From the NCBI GenBank assembly GCA_034521225.1, contig JAXHMR010000001.1, positions 1 to 64,000 of the forward strand: a DNA stretch of 64,000 bases. Reading direction: 5' to 3'. Position numbers and translations under genes: made by a program. The stretch comes from Woeseia sp034521225 (GTDB lineage: Bacteria; Pseudomonadota; Gammaproteobacteria; Steroidobacterales; Woeseiaceae). The notes beneath the pieces are model-generated. The model made no database searches and was not told where the DNA came from. It was given only the letters and a program-made list of their open reading frames with translations. This document shows, piece after piece, positions 28,484 to 38,575 of this stretch (the stretch's first letter is position 1; every line of letters starts with the position of its first letter).

Positions 28484-29665
28484 GTGAGAGAAGCGGTAAT
28501 CGTTGCGACGGCGCGTACGCCGATCGGCCGCGCCTACAAGGGCGTATTCAACAACACGGAAGGAGCTACGCTTGCGTCGCATTCGATACGCGAAGCCGTG
28601 CGTCGCGCCGGCGTGGATCCGGCTCGCATCGAGGATGTCATCATGGGGTGCGCGATGCAGCAGGGCACCACCGGACAGAACGTAGCAAGACAGGCCGCGG
28701 TCGCGGCGGGCCTGCCGGTCACCGTGTCCGGCATGACTATTGATCGACAATGCTCGTCGGGCATGATGGCGATCGCAACCGCCGCGAAGCAGGTCGTGCT
28801 GGACGGCATGGACATCGTTGTCGGCGGCGGTCTCGAGTCGATCAGCCTCGTGCAGAACGAGCACTACAATCGCCATCGCATCCAGGACCAGAAGGCGATG
28901 CAGGCAGCGCCGCATATATACATGAGCATGCTGGAAACGGCCGAGGTAGTCGGCAAGCGTTACAGCATCGACCGGGACCGGCAGGATGAGTACGCGCTGC
29001 AGAGCCAGCAGCGGACGGCCGCTGCGCAGTCAGCCGGACGCTTCGACGACGAGATTGTTGCTGTAAGCGCGAAGCAGGGTGTGATGGACAAGGAGACCAA
29101 GGAGATCTCCTTCAAGGATGTGACGATCGAGCGTGACGAAGGCGACCGGCCGGAGACAACGCTTGAGGCGCTGAACGGGCTGAAGCCGGTGTTCGAAGGC
29201 GGGCGCATCACGGCCGGTAACGCCAGCCAACTGTCCGATGGATCGTCCGCCGCTGTCATCATGGACAGCCGGATCGCTGAAAAGCAGGGGCTCGAACCGC
29301 TGGGCATCTATCGCGGCATGGCCGTCGCCGGGACCAAGCCGGACGAAATGGGCATTGGCCCGGTTTTCGCCGTGCCGAAGCTGTTGAAAGCAGCGGGCCT
29401 GAGCATGGATGATATCGGCCTGTGGGAACTCAACGAAGCGTTTGCCGTGCAGGTTATCTACTGCCGTGACAAGCTGGGCATCCCGGACGAGATCCTGAAC
29501 GTCAACGGCGGCTCGATTTCCATCGGCCATCCGTACGGCATGTCGGGTGCGCGCATGGTGGGACAGGCGTTGATCGAGGGAAAGCGGCGCAACGCGAAGT
29601 ATGTCGTGTGTACGATGTGTGTTGGCGGTGGCATGGGTGCCGCGGGCCTGTTTGAAATCGCTTGA
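28484..29665 (+). CDS. acetyl-CoA acyltransferase (thiolase)
   Basis: A 393-aa thiolase that splits 3-ketoacyl-CoA (or joins two acetyl-CoA). Catalytic residues: Cys in DRQCSSGMMA, His in NEAFAVQV and GHPYGMSGAR, and the second Cys in CTMCVGGGMG. I chose GTG 28484 with GGAGAG upstream; VREAVIVATARTPIG is the usual thiolase start. Third gene of the MaoC-SDR-thiolase set, completing one turn of a beta-oxidation-like cycle. The kinase cluster begins 38 bp after its stop. Confidence 0.92.
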   Translation: MREAVIVATARTPIGRAYKGVFNNTEGATLASHSIREAVRRAGVDPARIEDVIMGCAMQQGTTGQNVARQAAVAAGLPVTVSGMTIDRQCSSGMMAIATAAKQVVLDGMDIVVGGGLESISLVQNEHYNRHRIQDQKAMQAAPHIYMSMLETAEVVGKRYSIDRDRQDEYALQSQQRTAAAQSAGRFDDEIVAVSAKQGVMDKETKEISFKDVTIERDEGDRPETTLEALNGLKPVFEGGRITAGNASQLSDGSSAAVIMDSRIAEKQGLEPLGIYRGMAVAGTKPDEMGIGPVFAVPKLLKAAGLSMDDIGLWELNEAFAVQVIYCRDKLGIPDEILNVNGGSISIGHPYGMSGARMVGQALIEGKRRNAKYVVCTMCVGGGMGAAGLFEIA

Positions 29666-29702
29666 CGCGGCAACCGGCGCGCAACCAGGGAACAGGACAA
29701 CA

Positions 29703-30989
29703 TTGCTAAGAGCCCGGCAGAAGCTCGGTAAGTACCGCATACTCGGCCGCATATCCTCCGGCCCGCTGGCGGATGTCTACAAGGCGTTCGACACGATTCA
29801 CAAATCGCGTGTCGCGCTCAAGATCCCGCGGTCCGGCCGCGATATCAGTCATGAAGACTTCCTGCACGAGGTGCAGGTAGCGACGCGCCTCCAGCATCCG
29901 AATATTCTGAGCGTCCAGAACGCCAGTTATATCGATGACTACTTTGTCATCGCGATGGACCTCGGCGAGGAATCGCTGGCGGACCGCCTCGAGCGCCGTA
30001 TTTCGACGGCACGTGCGCTGGCACTGGCCGAACAGGCGCTGGCAGCGCTCGCACATGCCCACGAGCACAACATCATCCACTGCGACATCAAGCCCGAGAA
30101 CTACATACTGTTCCCGCACAATGTGCTGAAGCTGGCCGATTTCGGTTTCGCGAAAATCAGCCTGCGCACGCTGAAAGCATCCGGGTCAGGCACGATCGAC
30201 TACATCGCGCCGGAGCAGGCCATGGGCCGGCCGAAGTTCCAGTCCGATGTGTTTTCGGTCGGGCTTGTGCCGTACCGCATGTGTTCGGGAAAACTGCCGG
30301 AATGGCCCTTCACGTGGCCGATGGTCGGTCACGATCGCCTGCAGGCGCGCTTTCGTCCGGAATTTGCAGAATTCCTGAAAAAGGCGATTCGCCTCGACCC
30401 GGAAGATCGCTACGACGACGCGATCCAGATGTACAACGCCTTCGATGAATTGCAAAGCCGCGCGCGCCGCCAGCGCAAAAGCGGTTCACGCGCGTCAACG
30501 ACTTCCGGCGTATCGTGGCGGCGCGTGCGTTGGCGCGAGTTCCAGCGGCGCTTTCGCAATGCGCTCGATACACGGCACCAGTGCCGCCGCTGCGAGGGGC
30601 CGGTTGCCGAAAGCATGCAGGCCTGCCCATGGTGCGGTTTCGGCAATCCGGCACGCGGCGCCGAAACGCGCATGCCTGCGCACTGCCCGCGTTGCGAACG
30701 GGGTGTCAAGCTCGACTGGGATTACTGCGCCTGGTGCTATGGCCCGGGCTTCGAAGCCGAAACCAACCGCACTTATTCCGACAAGCGCTATACGAGCCAC
30801 TGCGCCAACCGGCGTTGCCGCCAGCCGCTGATGCCGTTCATGCGTTATTGCCCGTGGTGCCGCGCGAAGGTCAAGCGGCCCTGGAAGATTCCGGGAAGCA
30901 AGGACAGCTGCTCTGCCTGCAAGTGGGGCATCGTCGGCGAATTCTGGAATTATTGCGCATGGTGCCGTGAACCGGTGCAGCACGAGTAG
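29703..30989 (+). CDS. Ser/Thr protein kinase with four C-terminal zinc ribbons
   Basis: A 428-aa cytoplasmic kinase. The glycine loop is reduced (GRISSGPLADVY, residues 15-26). The ATP Lys is K40 in VALKIP. The catalytic loop is HCDIKPEN (126-133), a non-RD form with Cys in place of Arg. DFG is at 146-148 and DYIAPEQ at 166-172. Residues about 294-422 carry four CxxC...CxxC zinc-ribbon units. The start is TTG 29703 after AGGA. The next gene encodes a PP2C phosphatase. Zinc-ribbon kinase plus PP2C plus vWA recalls TerY-type phosphorylation triads, but here a much larger cluster follows. Confidence 0.88.
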   Translation: MLRARQKLGKYRILGRISSGPLADVYKAFDTIHKSRVALKIPRSGRDISHEDFLHEVQVATRLQHPNILSVQNASYIDDYFVIAMDLGEESLADRLERRISTARALALAEQALAALAHAHEHNIIHCDIKPENYILFPHNVLKLADFGFAKISLRTLKASGSGTIDYIAPEQAMGRPKFQSDVFSVGLVPYRMCSGKLPEWPFTWPMVGHDRLQARFRPEFAEFLKKAIRLDPEDRYDDAIQMYNAFDELQSRARRQRKSGSRASTTSGVSWRRVRWREFQRRFRNALDTRHQCRRCEGPVAESMQACPWCGFGNPARGAETRMPAHCPRCERGVKLDWDYCAWCYGPGFEAETNRTYSDKRYTSHCANRRCRQPLMPFMRYCPWCRAKVKRPWKIPGSKDSCSACKWGIVGEFWNYCAWCREPVQHE

Positions 30990-31019
30990 TCGAGTGGACG
31001 CCGACGGGAGCAGTTGAGT

Positions 31020-31865
31020 ATGTCGAACGCAGAGATGGCAATACTGGATGGAGCATCCGCGCCCGACAGACTCACGTTGTCGCTCGCCGGCGGCACGATG
31101 ATCGCCTATACGAGCCGCGCGCCGGACAAGGACACGGATAACGAGGACACCGTCGGCGCGATGGCCTACGGTGACGATGCCGCGGTCATGATGGTGGCCG
31201 ACGGCGCCGGCGGATTGCCCGGGGGCAAGCGTGCGTCGGTAACCGCCGTGGCGGAACTGGAGCGGTCGCTTACGCGCTCACTGGACGACAATACGGCGCT
31301 GCGAACCGCGATACTTGATGGCATCGAAGCGGCCAACCAGGCCGTGCGCGACATCGGCAACGGCTCTGCGACCACACTGACCGTCGTTGCCGTAGAGGGA
31401 ATGACGGCGCGTTCCTACCAGATTGGTGACTCCGAGGCGCTCGTTGTCGGGCAGCGCGGCCGTGTCCGGGCGCAGACGATGGCGCACTCGCCAACGGGCT
31501 TCGCCGTAGAGGCGGGGTTTCTCGACCAGCGCGAGGCCCTGCATCACGCTGAGCGGCATCTCGTGTCCAATTACCTCGGTTCCGCCGATATGCGTATCGA
31601 CATGGGTGGAACGATCGACTTGCATGCGCGGGACACGATACTTCTGGCCACGGATGGACTGACAGATAATATTCATCTGCATGAAATCATCGAATTGATT
31701 CGCAAGGGTCCGCTCGGGAAATCGGTCGATGCACTGACCAACCTGGCCGCGCGGCGCATGACAAACGAGTCGAGGACGATGCCAAGCAAGCCGGACGACC
31801 TGTCGCTGATCCTGTTCCGCCGGCCGCCGCCAGCGAAGTCTGCGCAGTCCGCGGCACAGGCCTGA
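31020..31865 (+). CDS. PP2C-family Ser/Thr protein phosphatase
   Basis: A 281-aa PPM phosphatase. The metal-binding Asp motifs are visible: DNEDTV, VADGAGG, GDSEALV, LLATDGLTDN and the final PDDLSLILFR. All key acidic residues are present, so activity is likely. The ATG at 31020 follows GGGAG by nine bases, 30 bp after the kinase stop. It should reverse phosphorylation by the zinc-ribbon kinase or by the membrane kinase at 34.5 kb, and FHA proteins downstream would read the phospho-Thr. Cytoplasmic. Confidence 0.9.
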   Translation: MSNAEMAILDGASAPDRLTLSLAGGTMIAYTSRAPDKDTDNEDTVGAMAYGDDAAVMMVADGAGGLPGGKRASVTAVAELERSLTRSLDDNTALRTAILDGIEAANQAVRDIGNGSATTLTVVAVEGMTARSYQIGDSEALVVGQRGRVRAQTMAHSPTGFAVEAGFLDQREALHHAERHLVSNYLGSADMRIDMGGTIDLHARDTILLATDGLTDNIHLHEIIELIRKGPLGKSVDALTNLAARRMTNESRTMPSKPDDLSLILFRRPPPAKSAQSAAQA

Positions 31866-32186
31866 TCGTGCGGATATCTTCCTGCTTCGCGGATGCCCGG
31901 GCAGCGGTATGCTGTGCGGGAATCTTGCCCACAGGGCACTGATTCCGGGCGCCTTTACCGAACTCCCGCTCGCCACGGGCGGCACCTGCAAACGCCTGTT
32001 GCGGGCGCCGTCTGTGCGTATTAAGGTCAGTCAGGACAGGTTTCGACCGTGCGATCGCGCAAGCGCGAATGGAACTTACCCGCCGCTGATGCGATCCAAA
32101 CCCCCAAAGACTGCTGGCCGGGCGGTTTGCCCGCAAAATTTCGCCGGCGCAGGCCACACACACGACGTCACGTGAGGCGCGAACTC
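31866..32186 (+). other. 321 bp intergenic region inside the kinase cluster
   Basis: This is the only long gap within the cluster. I see no protein with a good start, no clear terminator and no RNA gene. Its position ahead of the lipoprotein genes makes it the likely place for an internal promoter. Nothing more can be supported by eye. Confidence 0.35.
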
Positions 32187-33245
32187 ATGCACACCCGCAG
32201 ACAAACAACGCTCATGCACATCGCAGCGATCGTGATGATCACCGCAATGGCGGTCGTCGCCGGTGGCTGTGCCGTTTCGGTTGGCTCTGGCGGCACCACC
32301 GTCGGCGGCGCCGGTGGCGGCACCAGCATTCCCGGCGGCGGAATGCCAGGCGGTGGCGGCGGTATGCCGGGCGGCTCTTCCGGCGGTGGCATGCCAGGCG
32401 GTTCTTCCGGCGGTGGCATGCCAGGTGGTTCTTCCGGCGGCGGCATGCCCGGAGGTTCGTCGGGCGGCGGCATGCCGGGCGGCTCTTCCGGTGGCGGAAT
32501 GCCCGGGGGTTCGTCGGGCGGCGGGTCCGCCGGCGGATCATCGGGTGGCATGCCGGGTGGTTCGTCGGGCGGCGCGGCAGGCGGTTCGTCCGGTGGTGCT
32601 GCTGGTGGTGGTGCTGCCGGTGGTGGCGGCGGCGGTGGTGGTGCCGGCGGCGGCGGAGTGCGCGGCCTCGGCGGCCAGATGCCCGGTGGCGGTGGCGGTG
32701 CGGCCGGTGGCAGTGCAGGCGGTGACAGCAACTGCGGCGGCAGCAATCTGCCCGGCGGCGTCGGCGGCATGGAGCAGGACGGCAACTGCGAAGGCGGAGC
32801 CGGCGGTGTAGGCCAGTACCCTGGCGAAACCGAAGCAGAGCGCAAGGCGCGGCTGGAGGGCGAGCTGGAGGAGTCGGTAGGAGGCTTTGACGAAGTCCTG
32901 GCCGAGGAGCAGCGAGAAATTTCAACCGTCAGCCGGGATACGGAAGGCTTTGGCGGCGGACCGGGCGGCGGCGGTGGTGGCGCCACGGTCGGACTTGGGA
33001 AGCAGGAAGGAATGCGTGGAACCGGCGAGGTTGCGACGCCACCCGGTGCGGGTCAAAGCCGCACGCCGCCGTCGATGGAGGGTATGAGCGAAGAGGAAGT
33101 CGCGGCGCGGACACCGGACGATATTCCGGCACTCGTCAGTGAAGACATCGTCGCGAAGCAGTTGCGGGAGGCAGCACTGTCGGAAGACGACCCGAAACTG
33201 CGGGAGCGGCTCTGGGAGGAATACCGGCGCTATAATCAACTCTGA
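32187..33245 (+). CDS. glycine-repeat lipoprotein
   Basis: A 352-aa predicted lipoprotein. A positively charged start and hydrophobic stretch end in VVAGGC (Cys28), a fair lipobox. Residues about 60-125 carry at least six tandem GGSSGGG(M/S)P-type repeats encoded by 27 bp units, then a Gly/Ala-rich linker. The C-terminal half is charged and helical (EAERKARLEGELEES, then RLWEEYRRYNQL at the end). The Gly-rich part could be a flexible spacer anchoring the helical domain to a membrane. An alternative start lies nine codons on. I know no function. Confidence 0.7.
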   Translation: MHTRRQTTLMHIAAIVMITAMAVVAGGCAVSVGSGGTTVGGAGGGTSIPGGGMPGGGGGMPGGSSGGGMPGGSSGGGMPGGSSGGGMPGGSSGGGMPGGSSGGGMPGGSSGGGSAGGSSGGMPGGSSGGAAGGSSGGAAGGGAAGGGGGGGGAGGGGVRGLGGQMPGGGGGAAGGSAGGDSNCGGSNLPGGVGGMEQDGNCEGGAGGVGQYPGETEAERKARLEGELEESVGGFDEVLAEEQREISTVSRDTEGFGGGPGGGGGGATVGLGKQEGMRGTGEVATPPGAGQSRTPPSMEGMSEEEVAARTPDDIPALVSEDIVAKQLREAALSEDDPKLRERLWEEYRRYNQL

Positions 33246-33271
33246 TCGAATTGCATCGGGTACAAGGTGAT

Positions 33272-34522
33272 ATGACGATACGATCGACGCTTGGCGGCAA
33301 CCCGTTATTGCTGCTTGCCGGCCTGCTGGCCTGTTCCGGCTGCACGGTATCGGAGGTCATCACGGCGGAGCAGACCGAGCTCGCGATGGCGGAGCAGGAT
33401 ATCGCTGAAAACCTGTTACTGGATGTCGGTATCATCAATTTCGATGCCGGGGTTCCGGACGATAACAACCCCGAGAAAACGGGTGTTTACGAAGAAGTAC
33501 GCCGCGCCGAAGCGCGCTACCTGCCGTACCACATCAAGCAAACGCTGCAGGGCACCGGGTTCTGGGGTGCCGTACGCGTGATCCCGTCGCGTGACGTCGC
33601 GACCGACGTCATCCTGACGGGCGAGATCGAACGTTCCGACGGTGAATTCGTCGAGCTCTCGATCAGGGCCGAAGATGCAACCGGCCGCGAGTGGTTCACG
33701 CGCCGTTATGAAGCACAAACCGGATTCCGTTCCTATACCAGCGGCCGCGACCGCAGCACGGACCCGTACCAGAAGGTCTTCAATGACCTGGCTAATGACC
33801 TGCAAGCGTACATCGCGACGCTGACACCGAAAGATGTGCAGCGCATTCGCCAGGTATCCGAAATGACCTTTTTTGCCGACATGGCACCGGCCGCCTACGG
33901 CGATTATATCGAGACCGATGAAGACGGCAGGGTGTCGCTCGTTCGCCTGCCGGCACAAAACGACCCGATGGCCGACCGGCTGCGGCAGATTCGTGAACGC
34001 GACCGCCTGGTCATCGATACGCTGAATGAGCACTACGCCAATTTCTATTATGGTGTTGCGATTCCCTACGAGGGCTGGCGCAAAAAAGCCCGCGAAAATG
34101 CCGTCAATATCCGCCAGACCAAGCGCTCGGCGACAATGCGCGCACTGATGGGCGTCGTCGTCGTCGCCAGTTCCGTCAACATGAATACCAACAGTTCCAG
34201 CCGCGCCGGCCGCCGGACCAAGCGCATTATCCAGTCGGTGGGTATCGACCGCGGTATCGATACAATCATCAGCGCCTGGCAATTGCGCCAGTCAGCCGAC
34301 ATCTATCGCGAAGACATCCGCGAGTTGTCCGAATCCTTTATCGCCGAGGCGGCTCCGCTGACGGTGCAGGTTGAGGGCCAGTCCCGGCGCCTCACCGGCA
34401 CCGCCGAAGCGCAATACGAAAGCTGGCGCAAACTGCTGAAGGACATCTACGAGCTTGAAACGGGTTTCTCGGAAGCAATTGATGTGGGTGTGCCTGCCAG
34501 GTCAGCGCCGACCGGCGACTGA
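33272..34522 (+). CDS. lipoprotein of unknown function (416 aa)
   Basis: The start at 33272 follows AAGGTGAT. A signal sequence ends LLACSGC (lipid Cys21 or Cys24). The first domain (LLLDVGIINFDAG..., then GTGFWGAVRVIPSR and ILTGEIERSDGE) resembles in outline the small periplasmic alpha/beta domains of CsgG/LpoB-like envelope lipoproteins. Around residues 285-305 there is a hydrophobic patch (MRALMGVVVVASSV). The rest is helical. It lies 26 bp after the glycine-repeat lipoprotein, so both are likely made together. Function unknown; probably part of the envelope side of the cluster. Confidence 0.75.
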   Translation: MTIRSTLGGNPLLLLAGLLACSGCTVSEVITAEQTELAMAEQDIAENLLLDVGIINFDAGVPDDNNPEKTGVYEEVRRAEARYLPYHIKQTLQGTGFWGAVRVIPSRDVATDVILTGEIERSDGEFVELSIRAEDATGREWFTRRYEAQTGFRSYTSGRDRSTDPYQKVFNDLANDLQAYIATLTPKDVQRIRQVSEMTFFADMAPAAYGDYIETDEDGRVSLVRLPAQNDPMADRLRQIRERDRLVIDTLNEHYANFYYGVAIPYEGWRKKARENAVNIRQTKRSATMRALMGVVVVASSVNMNTNSSSRAGRRTKRIIQSVGIDRGIDTIISAWQLRQSADIYREDIRELSESFIAEAAPLTVQVEGQSRRLTGTAEAQYESWRKLLKDIYELETGFSEAIDVGVPARSAPTGD

Positions 34523-34539
34523 GCGCCGCCTGCTCCATC

Positions 34540-36971
34540 ATGCGGGTCCTGAATGAAGGTACGCGGCTGGCCGATCGATACACGCTGATTCGGCGGCTGG
34601 GCCGTGGTGGCATGTCGGAAACCTGGCTGGCGAATGACCGCCAGACCGGCGGCCGCGTTGTGCTGAAGTTCCTGCAGGCCGAGCTTGCTACGGATTCCCG
34701 CCGCCGGGATCAGTTCCACGCCGAGTGGCGCCTCGCAAGCCGCCTGATGCACGCGCATATCGTGCGGGTATTCGAATACCACGAAGATGAAGACGGCCCT
34801 TACTTCAGCCTGCAGTACCTGGACGGCCCGCCAATTTCCGACCTTACCGGCCAGCCGCTCGAGACACAGTTGCGGCCATTCGGCTTGATTGCCGATGCGC
34901 TTCGTTACGCCCATGGCAAGGGCATCGTTCACCGCGACGTCACGGCTGCCAATGTCATGTTCGACCGGCGCGGTGCGCCCTACCTGATCGACTTCGGCGT
35001 TGCACAGCGCACGGGTGCCGACGCCCCGCGCGGCGGCGGCACGCCGGCGGCGCAAAGTCCAGAGCAGCGGCGCGGTGAACCGGCACGTGCCGCCGATGAC
35101 ATTTTCGCGCTCGGCGTGCTGATGCACGAGGTCATTACCGGGATGCCACCGAGGGGCACCGCTCCGCCGATACCGGCGCCAATGGCGAGAAGCTGCCTGG
35201 CAGCCTGAGCCGGCTGATCAATGACATGCTGGCCGAAGAGGCGTCCGACCGTCCGGATGCAGAGACAGTGTCGCAGCGCCTCGCGGACGCGGGTTTTGCG
35301 CCCGGCGTTGCCGCGCTCCCAAAGTCATCGGCGGTGAACGAAACGCTGGACCCGGTTGCCGTCGAATCAATCCGTCCAGGGCGGATGACAGGCGCATCGG
35401 CGGCGGCGGCACCGGTGGCGAGCCGACCCACGCGCGGACTGTCGCCGTCCGTCGTCGGTGCCGGACTGGCCGTGCTGCTGCTGGCGGTATTCGGCGTGGT
35501 TTTCCTGCTGCCCGATGCCGTGGAACCACCGGCTACGGACGATGTGCCCACGGCCGCTGATGCGACGGACGGGACCGCTGCCGCAACAGCTGCAAGTGAC
35601 GAACAAGGTAGCACAGGCGATGCCGGCGACGATGCGGCTTCGGCCCGGCCCGATGTGTCGTCAAACCAGTCGATCGCTCCGCTGCCCGGCGACGATGTTG
35701 CCGGGTTCAGCGAGAATATCGGTCCCGCCGGTGGCGCATCCGTCGGTGCGTTGAAAGCACGGACCGACAAGGCACTGGGTGACCTGCTGTCGCGGCTCGA
35801 ACGACTGCGCTATCGCGGCATCGAACGCTGGGGCGGGCAGGAATACCTCGATGCCGTCGACCGCTACGCCGCCGGTGACGAAGCGTACCTCGCGAAGAAT
35901 TATGAATCGGCTCATGATCGCTACAGTGCGGCCTCGCGCATGCTCGAACCGTTTTTCGACCGCATCGATGACGAATTCCGGCGCGCACTCGGCGAGGCCC
36001 GCGCGGCTTTTGAAGCGCGCGATTTTCGCGAGGCAATACGGCTGTACGACCTCGCAGTCACTATTACGCCTGGCAACGCGGCGGCAGAGCAGGGGCTTGA
36101 ACGCGCACGAAATCTTGAAGACGTACTGGCGCTTACCGAGCGCGGACTGGAATTCGAAAAAGTCCTGGAACTCGCGGCCGCACGCCGCGCGTTTGAAAAC
36201 GCACTTGAGCTCGACCCAGCCTGGCAACCGGCGGCTGATGCGCTCGATCGCGTTGAAGTGGCGATCGTCAATCTTCGCTTCGAGCAGTTGATGACGGAAG
36301 GTTTCGACGCATTGGCGAGCGGCGCACTCGACAGTGCACGCGCGGCGTTCAATGCCGCGAAGTCCCTCAAGTCCGGCTCGCAGCAGCCGGTCGATGGGCT
36401 GCTGCAGGTGGACCAGGAGGAACGGCTGGCACGCATACGTAGCCTGGAAGCGCGGGCGGCGTCGCAGGTCGACAACGAACAATGGGAAGCCGCGGTCGAC
36501 ACCTACCGTGAAGCGCTGGCGGTAGACCCGGATCTGCAATTTGCCAAGGAAGGTCTGCAATTGGCGAGCGAACGTGCGGCATTGCACAGCCGCCTGCAGC
36601 AGTTCATCGAAGAGCCGGATTCGCTGAGCCAGCCGCGGACGATGCAGGCGGCGACCGATCTGTTGCTGGCGATGTCGCGTATCACGCCGGCCGGTCCGCG
36701 CCTCGACGATCAGAAAGAGCAGCTTTCACGCCTGCTGAAACGTGCGGCGACGCCGCTGACGGTCGAGCTGGTGTCGGACAACAAGACGCACGTATCCATC
36801 TTCCAGGTCGGCAAACTCGGCACTTTCGAGAATCGGCAACTGGATCTTCGCCCCGGCACTTATGTCGCGGTCGGCAGCCGCCCGGGGTATCGTGATGTGC
36901 GACTTGAATTCCGGGTCGCGCCGGAGGTCGATATAGAACCGATTGTCGTGGAGTGCGAGGAACCCATTTGA
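34540..36971 (+). CDS. membrane Ser/Thr kinase with extracytoplasmic TPR-like domain, frame shift
   Basis: About 811 aa. The kinase domain comes first: GRGGMSETW loop, ATP Lys K43 in VVLKF, HRDVTAANV (131-139) and DFG (151-153). In HRDVTAAN the usual Lys two after Asp is replaced, a pattern more like tyrosine kinases. Next is a linker, one membrane helix (about residues 300-325), an acidic low-complexity stretch, and about 350 residues of TPR-like helical pairs (e.g. ALEL DPAWQPAADAL), ending in a PEGA-like strand region. A one-base shift near 35160 splits the frame. Its TGA overlaps the next TTG start. Confidence 0.85.
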
Positions 36972-38575
36972 AATTCAAGCAGGTCATCATCCATGACGCA
37001 GAGGGTGAACGCAGTCTGGCGCCGGCCGAATTGCCGCTTGGCATTGGCACCGGCAGCGAATCCGATTTGCGTCTCCCGGGTCCGGGCAGTGGAGTGGTTG
37101 CGTTCCTGGACGAACTCGACGGTGACCCGTTTGTCCAGCCGACCGGCCGCAACGGCACGATACAGATCAACGGCCAGCCGCTCAGGGCATCGCGCCGGCT
37201 GGCGGATGGCGATGTCCTCGAATTTTTCGGCACGCGTATCGAGATCGCCTTCGACGGCAACATCCTGCGCCTCGCTGTGCGCCTCGAGGACAGCGCCTAC
37301 GTCACGCAGCCGCCCAGTTGCCCGGCGCGTCGCAATCCGGTGAGGACAGATTCGCACCGCAGGCATTCCGGCGTGCGGCCGACGTGCAGCCCGCGCCGCG
37401 GCCGGCCGTGGTCTGGCGCTGGCAAACTGCGGTGGTCGCTGCCCTGGTATTGCTGGCGGCAGGCTCGTGGCTGCTGTTTACGTCCAAGTCGATCCAGTTT
37501 GACGTCCAGCCGGGAGGCGCGGACGACGTATCGGTGTCCGGCGGCTGGTTCCGCCTGCCGCTCGGCGACCGGTTGTTGCTGCGCAAGGGCGAATGCACGG
37601 TGCATGCCAGGAAGCGCGGCTACTACGATGTCGACCAGACGTTCCGGGTCGGTGACGCACCGAGCCGCACGCTCAGAATCGAAATGCGACGGCAGCCCGG
37701 CCGCCTCACAGTCGTCACCGATCCGCCGCAGAATGCCCTCGTCACGGTCGACCAGACGCTCGTTGGGCAGGCGCCGTATGGCCCGCTGGAACTCGAACCC
37801 GGCACACACACCGTCACTGTTACGGCCGAAGGTTACCTGCCATACCGGCACAACCTGGCGGTGCCGGGCCTCGATCTTGCGCAACTGCTGGACGTGCAAC
37901 TGGTGCCGCGCTGGGCGCCTGTCGAGATCGTCTCGGAGCCTGAGGGCGCCGCGATCTACCGGGGTGAGGAACGGCTCGGCGAAACGCCGGCAACATTGCG
38001 CCTGATGGAGGGCAGTCACGACCTGACCGTCGTGAAGGAAGGGTTCAGTGCCTCGGGACGGCGTCGTCGACGCGGTTGCAAACGAGCCGCAGGAACTGCC
38101 GGCGATCCGCCTGCAGCCGGCCAATGCGCAACTGCAGGTCAACTCAATCCCGCTGGGCGCAAACGTAACGGTGAACGGCCGGTATCGGGGCCAGTCGCCG
38201 GTGCGCCTGGCGCTGTCGCCGGATGTCGATTACCGCATCGGCCTGTCAAAAGCCGGTTACGGGTCGACGACGCGCCAGGTGCGGCTGGGGGCTGCCGCAT
38301 CGGAAGCCATTACGGTCGACCTGTCGGCGCGGGTCGGTGCGGTCACGATTGATGTTGCGCCGGAAGACGCCATCATCTACGTCAATGGGCGTTCGCGCGG
38401 CAGCGGCACGATGACCTTGCAGCTACCGTCGTCGCCGCATGAACTCGAGGTGCGCAAGGACGGTTACCAGACGTTTGCCCGGGGCATTACGCCGCGGCCA
38501 GGCTATGCGCAGACCGTCCAGGTCCGGTTGCCGTCCGACGAGGAAGTCCGGCGGCGCAGCGTGCGACGACTGTGA
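36968..38575 (+). CDS. FHA - membrane helix - PEGA repeat protein, two frame shifts
   Basis: About 535 aa. Residues 1-110 form a divergent FHA domain (PLGIGTGSESDLRLPG ... NGTIQINGQPL ... LADGDVLEFFGTRIEI) that lacks the usual SxxH, so phosphopeptide binding is uncertain. A membrane helix follows (about 147-170). The exterior carries at least four PEGA-type beta modules (VTVDQTLVGQAPYG, IYRGEERLGETP, VTVNGRYRGQSP, IYVNGRSRGSG). Frame changes near 37310 and 38045. The start is TTG 36968 overlapping the kinase stop. The end makes a GTGA overlap with the SUMF1 gene; the two may form one protein if that junction is an indel. Confidence 0.8.

Noticed and set aside
32168..32986. Long proline-rich frame antisense to the glycine-repeat lipoprotein
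   Set aside because: It is the direct complement of the Gly repeats and has no ribosome binding site or signal sequence that makes sense.
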